NCBI RefSeq assembly: GCF_043555975.1
Contig: NZ_JBIGIA010000001.1
Span: 310,001 to 374,000, forward strand
DNA: 64,000 nucleotides
Source of the DNA: Pelomonas nitida
GTDB lineage: Bacteria > Pseudomonadota > Gammaproteobacteria > Burkholderiales > Burkholderiaceae_C
Direction: 5' to 3'
The notes under the pieces were generated by a model that saw only the letters and a list, made by a program, of their open reading frames with translations, ran no database searches and was not told the origin of the DNA. Shown here in pieces: positions 1 through 8,074 of the stretch. Each line of letters opens with the position of its first letter. Position 1 is the first letter of the stretch. The position numbers were made by a program, and so were the translations under genes.

Positions 1-1817
1 GGTGGCTTGCGGCCGTTGGTGCTGGCGTCGCTGCTGCCTTCACGGCGCGCGTGCAGCCACGTGGCGCTGGCGAACACGCCGCCGCCCTGCCACTTCAGGT
101 CGGCGCTGGCTTCGAGGCCACGGTGGCGCTCGTCGCCGTCGATGCGGCGCTCGCAGCTGTCGACGTCACCGCAGGCTGCGAACCCGGGCAGCGCGATGTC
201 CTGCGACGCCGGGCGGCGGATGTCGAACACCGTGAGTGCGCCTTCGACGCGCTGCGTGCCGGTCTTCAGGCCGACCTCGGTCTGCCGGCTCTTCAGCGCC
301 GGCAACGCCTGGCCGTGGTTGATGTACATCGGCAGGTTCGGTGCGACCTGGCTCTCGATGCCTTGGCCCCAGCTGGCGTAGAGCAGCCAGTCGGCGGCGA
401 TGGCATGGCTCACGGCCAGCCAGGGCGTCGTCACGCCTTGCGAGTAGTTGGTCGGTTCGGAGCCGTCGGTGCCCACGCTCCGGCGGTGCAGCCGGGTGTG
501 GCGCAACCCGAGCCAGGCGCTCGTGTCGGCGCTGAGTGCCACGTGATCGCGCAGGTAGAGCTCGTTGCTGCGTTCGTCGCGGTTGGTGTTGGCGTAGGCG
601 AGCGTGGGGTCGGCCGGCGTTACCGCGCTGCCATCGATGTTGCCGGTGCCGACGCCGTTGTAGGCCTGGCCCTGCGAGCGGCTCTTGAAGCGGCTGGTCA
701 GCCCACCGACGGTGAGGTCATGGCGCAAGCCCGCGAGCTGCAGCGGGCCGCTGGCGGACAGGTCCAGCGCCGTCGTGTCGCGGTGCTCGTGCTCACTGCG
801 AAAGTCGTAGAGGTCGTAGCTGCCATCGGGGCAGAAGCTGGAGGCGTAGTAGGTGCCGTCGGCGGCCGTGCAGCCGAAGGCGTAGGCGAGCCTGTCGTCG
901 GTGCGCAGGCGTTGCAGGCCCAGCGACGCCTGGGCGCGCCAGTCACCGGCCAGCTTCTGCTGCACGCGCAGCGATGCGTGCGTGTTGTCGAACACGACGG
1001 GCTGGCTCCAGGGCTGGTTGTTCAGGTTGAGGTTGGGGTCGATGCGCTTGGCGTCGGGCAGCGTGTTGCCCAGCAGGCTGAAGGCTTGCTGGCTGGGCTG
1101 GGCCTGGTGGTTGAACTCGACCTCGGCCTCGATCAGCGTGCTGGCGCTGACGCGCCAGTCGGTGGCGACGGCGACGGTGTTCGAGTGGCCCTGGCTGTTG
1201 CGCAGCGTCGGCTCCAGATGGGCGGCCGCGAGGTTCACGCGCAGGCCGAACTCGCGTTGGGCGCCCAGGCGCTGCGAGTGGTCGACGCTGGCCTCCACCG
1301 TGCCACCCTGGATGGCGCCGACGGTGAGCGTCGTGGCGTCGTCGGCCAGTGGGCGCTTGACGACGAAGTTCACGAGGCCGGCGGGCGAGCTGGTGCCGGC
1401 CTGGATGCCGGAGCTGCCTTTCAGGATCTCGATGCCCGACTTGTTGGCCAGCGACAGCGCGGTCTCGCCGCTGATTGGCAGGCCGTCGCGGCGCAGGTTG
1501 AAGCGGTTGTCGAGATCGAAACCGCGGATCTTCAGCTGCGACCAGTAGCCGACGGGGTTGTAGGCATCGGAGACCGACGCATCCAGCTTGGTGATGCCGG
1601 CCAACTGGTTGATGCCCAGGTCGTCCAGCCGTTCGGCGGACAGGCTCAGCGCCTGCATGGGCAGCTTGGCCGGCGGTTCGCTGAAGCCGGTCAGCGACGG
1701 CGCGGCTTCGGCGGCCTTGCCGGTCACGGTGACGGCGGGCAGCGTCTGGGCGGCCGCGAGGCCGGATGCGAGCAGGGCGGTCGCCGTGGCGATGTGGGAA
1801 AGAGAGGAGCGTGCCAT
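1..1817 (-). CDS. TonB-dependent outer-membrane receptor, 3' end outside window
   Basis: Translation from the ATG at 1817 gives a signal peptide (MARSSLSHIATATALLASG..AAAQ), a short TonB-box-like start, then a plug domain with typical receptor phrases (LKIRGFDLDN, GIEILKGSSGIQAGTSSPAG, LVNFVVKRPL) and a long beta-barrel region. About 605 residues are present; the reading frame is open at base 1, so the barrel end is missing. Such receptors import siderophores, cobalamin or other scarce ligands using TonB energy. The plug resembles ferri-siderophore receptors, but the TPP riboswitch upstream predicts thiamin or a thiamin precursor as ligand. That substrate is inferred from the regulation, not from the protein. 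Confidence 0.9.
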   Translation of the reverse strand, partial: MARSSLSHIATATALLASGLAAAQTLPAVTVTGKAAEAAPSLTGFSEPPAKLPMQALSLSAERLDDLGINQLAGITKLDASVSDAYNPVGYWSQLKIRGFDLDNRFNLRRDGLPISGETALSLANKSGIEILKGSSGIQAGTSSPAGLVNFVVKRPLADDATTLTVGAIQGGTVEASVDHSQRLGAQREFGLRVNLAAAHLEPTLRNSQGHSNTVAVATDWRVSASTLIEAEVEFNHQAQPSQQAFSLLGNTLPDAKRIDPNLNLNNQPWSQPVVFDNTHASLRVQQKLAGDWRAQASLGLQRLRTDDRLAYAFGCTAADGTYYASSFCPDGSYDLYDFRSEHEHRDTTALDLSASGPLQLAGLRHDLTVGGLTSRFKSRSQGQAYNGVGTGNIDGSAVTPADPTLAYANTNRDERSNELYLRDHVALSADTSAWLGLRHTRLHRRSVGTDGSEPTNYSQGVTTPWLAVSHAIAADWLLYASWGQGIESQVAPNLPMYINHGQALPALKSRQTEVGLKTGTQRVEGALTVFDIRRPASQDIALPGFAACGDVDSCERRIDGDERHRGLEASADLKWQGGGVFASATWLHARREGSSDASTNGRKP

Positions 1818-1898
1818 CGGAATGCGAAGCGATGGCAGGTCGGCAAACGAGAACGCGCCAGGCCCGGAGACGGGTGATGGAGGGCCGGGCGGGTCGGC

Positions 1899-1983
1899 TG
1901 CTTCCCTGCGCGAGGATTACCTCAATCAGGTTCAAAGGGACTGTCTCAGTCGCACTGGCCGTGGCCGGTGCAACACCCCTAGC
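1899..1983 (-). promoter_or_regulatory. TPP riboswitch (THI element)
   Basis: Read on the minus strand, the segment has the conserved THI-box blocks in order: AGGGGTG, then GACTGAGA, CCCTTTGAACCTGAT, GGTAAT and GCGCAGGGAAGCA. These form the pyrimidine- and pyrophosphate-sensing arms of the thiamin pyrophosphate aptamer. It lies about 80 bases before the receptor ATG at 1817. The linker contains a possible GC-rich hairpin (about 1859-1888), a plausible expression platform. TPP binding normally switches the downstream gene off. Confidence 0.93.
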
Positions 1984-1988
1984 GAAGC

Positions 1989-2007
1989 GCGCTGCCGGAA
2001 GCAGCGC
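1989..2007 (-). terminator. GC-rich hairpin between the reductase gene and the riboswitch
   Basis: A perfect 7-bp stem with a 5-base loop (GCGCTGC-TTCCG-GCAGCGC on the minus strand) lies 72 bases past the reductase stop at 2079 and just before the riboswitch. There is no U-tract, so it may be a weak or Rho-assisted terminator, or an upstream structural element of the riboswitch leader. Confidence 0.35.
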
Positions 2008-2078
2008 GTGGGCGGCATTCTATGGGCTGGCCGCCCGCCGGTGCGGGCGCGCCGAGTCAAGCAGCGCTGGTGGCCGGG

Positions 2079-3140
2079 TCAGTCGGCGGCGGGGGGCGTG
2101 ACGCCGAGCCGCTCGTGCAGCTTGGGGCTGGTCGTCGTGTACTGCAGGTGGATGGTCTGCCCCGGGAAGACGCGCTCGGCGGCCGCGAATGCCGCGAGCG
2201 TGGCTTCGTGGAAGCCGCTGACCAGCAGCTTGCGTTTGCCGGGGTAGTGGTTGATGTCGCCGACGGCGTACACGCCGGGCAGCGAGGTCTCGAAGCGGGC
2301 GGTGTCGACCGTGACCAGCTTGCGCTCCAGCGCCAGCCCCCAGTCGGCGATGGCACCGAGGCGCGGGCTCAGGCCCAGGCGCACCAGCAGCAGGTCGGCC
2401 GCCAGCGCCTGCGTTTGCGCGTCGGCGTCGAGGATGTCCAGCCCTTGCAGCCGGTCACCGGCCAGGCGCAGTGCCACCGGCTGGCCGACGGCAACCCGCA
2501 CGCGGCCGGCGTCGCGCAGCGCCTGCAGGCGGGCCAACAGGTCGGCCGGGGCCTTGAAGGCGTCCTTGCGGTGCACCAGCGTCACCTCGGCGGCGAGGCC
2601 GGTTTCGGCGAGCTGGACGGCGGCGTCCACGGCCGGCGCCTCGCCACCCAGCACCAGCACGCGCCGGCCGGTGGCGTCGAGCCCGTCGAGCTGGTGATGG
2701 ATCTGCCCGCCTTCGAGCGCCTCGGCGCCGTCCAGGCGCAGGCGCTTAGGCTGAAAGGCGCCCACGCCGGCCGCGATGAACACGGTGCGCGCCAGCCATC
2801 GCGTGCCCGCAGTCGATTCGACCTGGTAGCGGCCATCCGGCAGCGGTTGCAGCGCCGTGACCTCCTGGCCCAGGTGCAGCGCCGGCGCAAAGGGGCGGAT
2901 CTGCTGCTGCAGCCGCTCGATCAGCTCAAGCCCGCTGCACATCGGCACGCCGGGTACGTCGTAGATGGGCTTGTCGGCGTAGAGCTCGGCGCACTGGCCG
3001 CCCACGTGGGGCAGGGCGTCGACCACGTCGGCGCGCATGCCCAGCAGCCCGAGCTCGAAGACCTGGAAGAGGCCCACCGGGCCCGCGCCGACGATGACGG
3101 CGTCGGTCTCGATGATCGGAGTGGCACTGCTGTTCGTCAT
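2079..3140 (-). CDS. Ferredoxin--NADP+ reductase, thioredoxin-reductase-like type
   Basis: The 353-residue protein is a two-dinucleotide-domain flavoprotein. The FAD motif VGAGPVGLF is near residue 17, HVGGQC follows around residue 46, a second nucleotide-binding motif VLVLGGEAPAVDAA sits mid-protein, and the C-terminal FAD motif reads VYAVGDINHYPGK. There is no CxxC redox pair as in thioredoxin reductase, which matches the ferredoxin/flavodoxin-NADP reductases of this family. It should exchange electrons between NADPH and ferredoxin in the cytoplasm. A 7Fe ferredoxin gene ends 137 bases upstream in the same orientation, making it a natural partner. Confidence 0.88.
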   Translation of the reverse strand: MTNSSATPIIETDAVIVGAGPVGLFQVFELGLLGMRADVVDALPHVGGQCAELYADKPIYDVPGVPMCSGLELIERLQQQIRPFAPALHLGQEVTALQPLPDGRYQVESTAGTRWLARTVFIAAGVGAFQPKRLRLDGAEALEGGQIHHQLDGLDATGRRVLVLGGEAPAVDAAVQLAETGLAAEVTLVHRKDAFKAPADLLARLQALRDAGRVRVAVGQPVALRLAGDRLQGLDILDADAQTQALAADLLLVRLGLSPRLGAIADWGLALERKLVTVDTARFETSLPGVYAVGDINHYPGKRKLLVSGFHEATLAAFAAAERVFPGQTIHLQYTTTSPKLHERLGVTPPAAD

Positions 3141-3189
3141 GGCGATGTCGCCTCAAGGGGTTTGGCGAGCGCTTCGCGCCTCGCGCCAT

Positions 3190-3271
3190 CCAGCGACTCC
3201 CGCCGATCTGGCTTTGCCAGGCGGCCGGGAGTGCCCCCTTGAGGGGGCGCGCGAAGCGCGTAGGGGGGGCT
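3190..3271 (-). repeat. Intercistronic hairpin repeat, copy 1 of 3
   Basis: About 82 bases that recur with high identity at 5774-5857 and 30018-30098. On the plus strand the copies share CCAGCGACT, a CCGGCTTTGCCGGG-like hairpin (diverged to CTGGCTTTGCCAGG here), a C-run/G-run hairpin (GCCCCCTTGAGGGGGC) and GCGCGAAGCGCGTAGGGGG. This copy sits between fdxA and the ferredoxin reductase, starting 5 bases past the fdxA stop codon in the direction of transcription. Confidence 0.85.
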
Positions 3272-3276
3272 CGTTT

Positions 3277-3600
3277 CTAGCGAATCAGCTCGGGCAGCTT
3301 GCCCGTCTTGTCCTTCCACTCCTCGGCGTCGGGCAGGGCGGGCTTGCGCTTGGTGATGCTGGGCCAGTTCTTGGCCAGGTCCGCGTTGATCTTGATCATG
3401 TGGATCTGGTCGCCCGGGACATCCTCCTCCGGCATGATCGCGTTGACCGGGCACTCGGGGATGCAGACGGCGCAGTCGATGCACTCGTCCGGGTCGATGG
3501 TCAGGAAGTTCGGGCCTTCGCGGAAGCAGTCGACCGGGCAGACGTCGACGCAGTCGGTGTATTTGCAGCGGATGCAGGCTTCGGTGACGACGTGGGTCAT
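3277..3600 (-). CDS. fdxA: 7Fe-8S ferredoxin FdxA
   Basis: The 107-residue protein has the two cluster-binding motifs of seven-iron ferredoxins: C9-x2-C12-x4-C17-x3-C21 for the [3Fe-4S] side and C40-x2-C43-x2-C46-x3-C50 for the [4Fe-4S] side, followed by the usual 50-residue C-terminal extension. It is a soluble low-potential electron carrier. Its ATG overlaps the stop of cobA by four bases (ATGA), so the two are probably translationally coupled. Position at the end of the sulfite-reduction cluster and next to a ferredoxin-NADP reductase suggests it may supply electrons to CysI; that is an inference. Confidence 0.95.
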   Translation of the reverse strand: MTHVVTEACIRCKYTDCVDVCPVDCFREGPNFLTIDPDECIDCAVCIPECPVNAIMPEEDVPGDQIHMIKINADLAKNWPSITKRKPALPDAEEWKDKTGKLPELIR

Positions 3601-4355
3601 GAGCGGCTCTGATTGTTAAGGTGCCCCGGTTCGGGCGAAACGACGATTTTATTGGAGGCCGGGAGCGCGCCCGTCCCAACGATGAGAACGGCGGGGCGGC
3701 CGCCGTGAACAGGTGCAGCGTCGGCGAGGTCGCGCAGCAGGTGTTCGCTGGTCTGCGCATCGGCGCAGCCCGCGCGGCTGACGACCAGCGCGGGCGTGTC
3801 CGGCGGCCAGCCGGCGGCCAGCAGCTTCGGGCCCAGCGTGTCGAGCTGGCGTCCGGCCATGTAGAAGACTTCGGTGTCGGCCGACAGCGCCGCGCGCAGC
3901 TCGCCCTCGGCCGTCATGGCCGTCGTGAGGCTCACATTGCGGCCGCGGCCGCGGCGCGTCAGCGGGCGTTGCGTCAGCGCGGCGGCGGCTGACGCGGCCG
4001 TGACGCCGGGGATGACCTCGCTGGCGATGCCGGCATCGGCCAGGGCCTGCAACTCTTCCTCGAGCCGGCCGAAGACGCTGGCGTCGCCGCCCTTGAGCCG
4101 CACGACGACGGCATGCTGCTGCGCGGCCTGCACGAGCAGCGCGTTGATTTCGGCCTGCTTGGCCGAATGCTCGAAGCCACGCTTGCCGACGGACACCCAG
4201 CGGGCCTGCGGGGCGAGGTCTTGCAGCGCGGGGTCGGCCAGGGCATCGGCCAGCACGACGTCGGCCGTGGCCAGCGCGCGGGCGCCGCGCACCGTGATGA
4301 GGTCTGCCGCGCCGGGGCCGGCGCTGACGAAGATCACGCGGCCCGTCACCGGCAC
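3597..4355 (-). CDS. cobA: Uroporphyrinogen-III C-methyltransferase (SUMT)
   Basis: The 252-residue protein carries the SAM-dependent tetrapyrrole methylase signatures: VSAGPGAADLITVRGARAL at the N-terminus, VVRLKGGDASVFGRLEEE in the middle and VIPGVTAASAAAA with PLTRRG further on. It methylates uroporphyrinogen III at C-2 and C-7 to precorrin-2, the first step of siroheme (and cobalamin) synthesis. Siroheme is the prosthetic group of CysI in the same cluster. It is the stand-alone methylase, without the CysG dehydrogenase/ferrochelatase domain. Its stop overlaps the fdxA start. Confidence 0.92.
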   Translation of the reverse strand: MPVTGRVIFVSAGPGAADLITVRGARALATADVVLADALADPALQDLAPQARWVSVGKRGFEHSAKQAEINALLVQAAQQHAVVVRLKGGDASVFGRLEEELQALADAGIASEVIPGVTAASAAAALTQRPLTRRGRGRNVSLTTAMTAEGELRAALSADTEVFYMAGRQLDTLGPKLLAAGWPPDTPALVVSRAGCADAQTSEHLLRDLADAAPVHGGRPAVLIVGTGALPASNKIVVSPEPGHLNNQSRS

Positions 4356-4431
4356 ACCCGTCGCGCTTCGTGCGGCCCCGCCAAGCGGCAGCGAGCTTGC
4401 TCGGGGCGGCCCGGCGCGGCGCTCCTGCCCA

Positions 4432-5718
4432 TCACCAGTCCTCTTCGGTGGTGGCGGCCTGGCGATCCACCAGCAGCGCGCCGCTGGTGCGGTGGCTGGT
4501 GGGGTCCACGACGATCAGCGCGCCGCCGACGCGGTTGTCGGCAAAGGGCTCGACGGGCAGCTCGTGCTGCACTTCCATCTGCACGCGGCCGATCGTGTTG
4601 ACGGGCAGTTCGTGGGCGTCCTGCGGTGTCAGCGAGTTGATGTCGAGCACGGAGTCGATCGCCGAGATGCGCGCCTGCACCCAGCGGTTGCCGTGGCGCA
4701 CCCAGTATTTGCGGCCGGGCTTGGCGGGCTCGGTGTCCAGCCAGGCCAGCGTGGCCGGGAAGGTCTTGGCCTGCGCAGCCGTGTTCGGCGTGACGATCCA
4801 GTCGCCGCGGCTCACGTCCAGCTGGCGGTCCAGCACCAGGCCGGCCGAGTCGCCGGCCGCGGCGCTGGCGACCGTCTCGCCGGCCAGGCGCACTTCGATG
4901 ACCACGGCGCTCTGCTTCGACGGCAGCACCTCGATGGTGTCGCCGGCCTTCACCGCACCGTGAGCGATGCGGCCCCACAGCACGCGCGGCTGCACGCCGG
5001 TGCCTTGCGACTGGTAGGCGTCCTTCTGCACGTATTGCACGGGCAGGCTCAGCGGTGCGTCGGTGCGCTCGGTGCTGCTGGGCAGGCGCTCCAGCACCTG
5101 CAGCAGGCTCTCGCCGCTCCACCAGGGCGCGTCCAGCGGCTGGGTCACGTTGTCGCCGCGCAGCGCGCTGACGGGCACCGTGGCGGCCACGTTCAGGCCG
5201 GCGGCGGCTGCGAACTTGTCCAGCGCCGCCTTGACCTTGGCGAAGCCGGCGCCGGGGTCGGCGAGTGCATCGATCTTGTTGACGGCGAACACGAGGCTGG
5301 GCACGCGCAGCAGCTGGGCCAGCAGCGAGTGGCGGCGGGTCTGCGGCAGCAGCGTGACTTCGTCTTGCGTCAGGTCCAGCTTGGTGATGTCCACCAGCAC
5401 GACGGCAGCGTCGCTGCCGGCTGCGGCCGTGACCATGTTGCGCGTGTACTGCTCATGGCCGGGCGCATCGGCAATGATGAACTTGCGCGTCTTGGTGGCG
5501 AAGTAGCGGTAGGCCACGTCGATGGTGATGCCTTGCTCGCGCTCGGCCTCCAGGCCGTCCGTCAGCAGGCTCAGGTCGATGGGCCGGCCGGCGGCGCGGC
5601 GCTCCAGCGTGTCGAGCTGGTCGGCCAGGATGGCCTGGCCGTCGAACAGCAGGCGGCCGATCAGCGTGCTCTTGCCGTCGTCAACGGAGCCCGCAGTCAG
5701 AAATCTCAGTGCCTTCAT
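4432..5718 (-). CDS. cysN: Sulfate adenylyltransferase subunit 1 (GTPase)
   Basis: At 428 residues this is a translation-factor-like GTPase with P-loop GSVDDGKST (residues 10-18), switch region ITIDVAYRYF, DAPGHEQY (G3) and NKID (G4), followed by beta-barrel domains. With CysD it forms ATP sulfurylase, where GTP hydrolysis drives formation of adenylyl sulfate (APS) from ATP and sulfate. There is no fused APS kinase domain, consistent with direct use of APS by the CysH in this cluster. The repeat at 5774-5857 separates it from cysD. Confidence 0.96.
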   Translation of the reverse strand: MKALRFLTAGSVDDGKSTLIGRLLFDGQAILADQLDTLERRAAGRPIDLSLLTDGLEAEREQGITIDVAYRYFATKTRKFIIADAPGHEQYTRNMVTAAAGSDAAVVLVDITKLDLTQDEVTLLPQTRRHSLLAQLLRVPSLVFAVNKIDALADPGAGFAKVKAALDKFAAAAGLNVAATVPVSALRGDNVTQPLDAPWWSGESLLQVLERLPSSTERTDAPLSLPVQYVQKDAYQSQGTGVQPRVLWGRIAHGAVKAGDTIEVLPSKQSAVVIEVRLAGETVASAAAGDSAGLVLDRQLDVSRGDWIVTPNTAAQAKTFPATLAWLDTEPAKPGRKYWVRHGNRWVQARISAIDSVLDINSLTPQDAHELPVNTIGRVQMEVQHELPVEPFADNRVGGALIVVDPTSHRTSGALLVDRQAATTEEDW

Positions 5719-5773
5719 GTCAATTCTCAGTATTCGTTAGCGCTGACGCTGTGGGCCAGCAACCCATCACAAT

Positions 5774-5857
5774 CCAGTGACTGCCGCGGAACCGGCTTTG
5801 CCGGGCCGCTGGCAGTGCCCCCTCGAGGGGGCTCGCGAAGCGAGTAGGGGGTGGGCT
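5774..5857 (-). repeat. Intercistronic hairpin repeat, copy 2 of 3
   Basis: About 84 bases homologous to 3190-3271 and 30018-30098. Three hairpins are visible: ACCGGCTTTGCCGGG, GCCCCCTCGAGGGGGC and CTCGCGAAGCGAG. Compensatory changes relative to copy 1 (CTCGCGAAGCGAG against CGCGCGAAGCGCG) keep the stem paired. In the direction of transcription the element begins within the TAG stop codon of cysD and ends 55 bases before the cysN ATG. Confidence 0.87.
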
Positions 5858-6821
5858 AGAAATACCCTTCTTTCTTGCGCTTCTCCATGGAAGCTTCACT
5901 GGTGCGGTCGTCCATGCGCGTGGCGCCGCGTTCGCTGACGGTGACGGTCAGCGTTTCTGCGACCACTTCGGTCGCGTTGGCGGCCGGGCTCTCGACCGGG
6001 CAGGTGCAGGTCATGTCGCCCACGGTGCGAAAGCGCACCTGCACCGTCTCGACGGTTTCGCCTTCCAGCGGCGGCGTCACGTCGGTCAGCGGCACCAGCA
6101 GGCCTTTGCGGCGCATGACCTGGCGGTCGTGCGCGTAGTACATCGGCGGCAGCGGGATGTTCTCGCGGGCGATGTAGAGCCACACGTCCAGCTCGGTCCA
6201 GTTGCTGATGGGGAAGCAGCGGAAATGCTCGCCCGGGCGGATGCGCGTGTTGAACAGCGTCCACAGCTCGGGGCGCTGCTCTTTGGGCTGCCATTGGCCG
6301 AAGCTGTCGCGGTGGCTGAAGATGCGCTCCTTGGCGCGCGCCTTCTCTTCATCCCGACGGGCGCCGCCGATCAGGCAGTCGAACTTGTGCTCTTCGATGG
6401 TCTCCAGCAGCGTGACCGTCTGGTGGCCGTTGCGGCTTTCCAGCGGGTGGGCCAGGCGGATGGTGCCGCGGGCCATGGAGTCTTCGAGGTGGCCCACGAC
6501 GAGGCGCTCACCCATCTCGGCGACGCGCTGGTCGCGGAAGGTGATGACCTCGGGGAAGTTGTGGCCCGTGTCGATGTGCACCAGCGGGAAGGGCAGGCTG
6601 CCGGAATAACCGCTCGGATGAGCGGCGTTCTTCATCTTGAAGGCCTTCTCGGCCAGGCGCAGCACGACGCAGCTGTCCTTGCCGCCGGAGAAGAGCAGCG
6701 CGGGGCGCTCGAAGCTGGCCGCCACCTCGCGCAGGATGAAGATGGCCTCTTCTTCGAGTGCGTCGAGATGGGCGTGATCGACGTCAGCAATCATTTGTTC
6801 GGGTTTCACAGCAACATTCAT
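5856..6821 (-). CDS. cysD: Sulfate adenylyltransferase subunit 2
   Basis: Catalytic subunit of ATP sulfurylase and a member of the PP-loop ATP pyrophosphatase family, with the ATP-binding loop LLFSGGKDSCVVLRLAEKAF near residues 40-60. The C-terminus (MDDRTSEASMEKRKKEGYF) is the typical CysD ending. I start it at the ATG at 6821, which overlaps the cysH stop as ATGA and begins MNVAVKPEQ; an upstream in-frame start would add 15 residues inside cysH. That gives 321 residues, close to the usual length. The TAG stop lies within the repeat at 5774-5857. Confidence 0.95.
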   Translation of the reverse strand: MNVAVKPEQMIADVDHAHLDALEEEAIFILREVAASFERPALLFSGGKDSCVVLRLAEKAFKMKNAAHPSGYSGSLPFPLVHIDTGHNFPEVITFRDQRVAEMGERLVVGHLEDSMARGTIRLAHPLESRNGHQTVTLLETIEEHKFDCLIGGARRDEEKARAKERIFSHRDSFGQWQPKEQRPELWTLFNTRIRPGEHFRCFPISNWTELDVWLYIARENIPLPPMYYAHDRQVMRRKGLLVPLTDVTPPLEGETVETVQVRFRTVGDMTCTCPVESPAANATEVVAETLTVTVSERGATRMDDRTSEASMEKRKKEGYF

Positions 6822-7576
6822 GATTTGGCGTGCAGGCCGCATTCCTTGGTGGAGTCTTCCCACCACCAGCGGCCGGCGCGGAAGTCTTCTCCAACCGCGA
6901 TCGCACGCGTGCAGGGCGCGCAGCCGATCGAGGGCATGAACTGGTCATGCAGCGGGTTGTACGGAACCTCGTATTTCTGAACATAGGCCCAGACCTCGGC
7001 CCAGGTCCAGTCGGCGAGGGGGCTGATCTTGCGGCGGCCATTGCCGTCGTCTTCATCAAACGCGACATCGCCGCGCGCGCCCGATTGCTCGCGGCGCAGC
7101 CCGGTGATCCAGGCGGTGCGGCCGGCCAGCATGCGGGAGAGCGGCTCCATCTTGCGCACGCCGCAGCAGGCCTTGCGCAGCTCGATGCTCTTGTACATCG
7201 CCTCTTCGCCCTCTTTGCGGACGAACTGGATGACGGCCTCGGCGACGGGTTTGAACACCTCGACGGCTAAGCCGTAGCGATCCTTGATCCGAGGCAGCAG
7301 CGCGAGCGTCTCGGCGTGCAGCTTGCCAGTGTCCAGCGTCGCGATGTGCACGTTCAGGCCGGCGCGCGAGATCAGGTCGGTGATGACCATGTCTTCCACG
7401 CCCAGGCTGCTGCTCTGCACCAGGCCGTCCCTGTGCGCGGCGCAGGCGTTGCGCAGGTGCTGCTGCGCGGCTTCGATCTTGGCGTCGAGGGCAGGCGTCC
7501 ATTTGGCGTAAAGGCCGATGGCGTTGCCGGCCGCAGGCGCGGCAGCCCAGGGCAGGCTGGAAACGCCTTCGCTCAC
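6818..7576 (-). CDS. cysH: Adenylyl-sulfate (APS) reductase, iron-sulfur type
   Basis: PP-loop reductase that converts APS to sulfite and AMP with thioredoxin or glutathione as donor. Counting from the GTG at 7576, a CC pair (RKACCGVRK, residues 137-138) and C219-x2-C222 (GCAPCTR) give the four ligands of the [4Fe-4S] cluster found in APS-specific enzymes. The catalytic Cys is in the terminal motif KECGLH (C246). I chose the GTG because it overlaps the DUF934 stop as GTGA and has AGGAG about 7 bases upstream; an ATG at 7597 would add seven residues. Confidence 0.93.
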   Translation of the reverse strand: MSEGVSSLPWAAAPAAGNAIGLYAKWTPALDAKIEAAQQHLRNACAAHRDGLVQSSSLGVEDMVITDLISRAGLNVHIATLDTGKLHAETLALLPRIKDRYGLAVEVFKPVAEAVIQFVRKEGEEAMYKSIELRKACCGVRKMEPLSRMLAGRTAWITGLRREQSGARGDVAFDEDDGNGRRKISPLADWTWAEVWAYVQKYEVPYNPLHDQFMPSIGCAPCTRAIAVGEDFRAGRWWWEDSTKECGLHAKS

Positions 7577-8067
7577 GCTGCGCTCCTGAGGAACCACGGC
7601 CGCGTCTCGGCCACGTCACCCTGGTAGAAGCCGACCGGCGCGAAGAGGTCCAGCGCCTTCTGCGCGGCCGCCTGCGACTGGTCGCCGCGCAGCACCACTT
7701 CGTCGAAGCCGGTGCGGGCCAGCAGCTGCATCATGTCCACCAGCACTTCACCGCGGGCGCGGATGGCGCCCTTGAACTTGAAGCGGCTGCGCAGGATGTG
7801 GGCCTGGCTGTAGGCGCGGCCGTCGGTCCACTTCGGGAAGTCCAGCACGACGACGGCGATGCGGCCCAGATCAGGCTGCAGCTGCGTGATGTCGGCGTCG
7901 TTCGGGAATTCGATGGCGACCTGCACGTCCTGGGGCCAGTGGGCGCGCACGGCGTGCCATTGCTCCAGGCTCAGCAGGCGGTTGGGCGCCGGATCCGGAT
8001 CGGGCTTGGGGCCGTCTTCGCCGACGGCGTGCTGCCAGGGGCAGGTGGAGGCGTTGATGAACTTCAT
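7573..8067 (-). CDS. DUF934 protein of the sulfite-reduction operon
   Basis: About 164 residues, starting MKFINASTCPW at 8067. It contains the family's conserved segments (GRIAVVVLDFPKWTDGRAYS, GEVLVDMMQLLARTGFDE, GFYQGDVAETRPW). Proteins of this family are regularly encoded between cysI and cysH in proteobacteria, and their role in sulfite reduction is not established. No cofactor motif is obvious. The gene starts 8 bases after the cysI stop and ends overlapping the cysH GTG. An upstream ATG at 8097 would add ten residues inside cysI and is less likely. Confidence 0.85.
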   Translation of the reverse strand: MKFINASTCPWQHAVGEDGPKPDPDPAPNRLLSLEQWHAVRAHWPQDVQVAIEFPNDADITQLQPDLGRIAVVVLDFPKWTDGRAYSQAHILRSRFKFKGAIRARGEVLVDMMQLLARTGFDEVVLRGDQSQAAAQKALDLFAPVGFYQGDVAETRPWFLRSAA

Positions 8068-8074
8068 ATCGTGA

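Noticed and set aside
51..1877. 608-codon plus-strand frame opposite the TonB receptor
   Set aside because: Val/Gly/Ala/Gln-rich shadow frame; the minus strand gives a receptor with signal peptide and plug motifs.
5856..6866. Longer cysD start 15 codons upstream
   Set aside because: The ATG at 6821 overlaps the cysH stop as ATGA and gives the usual CysD length.
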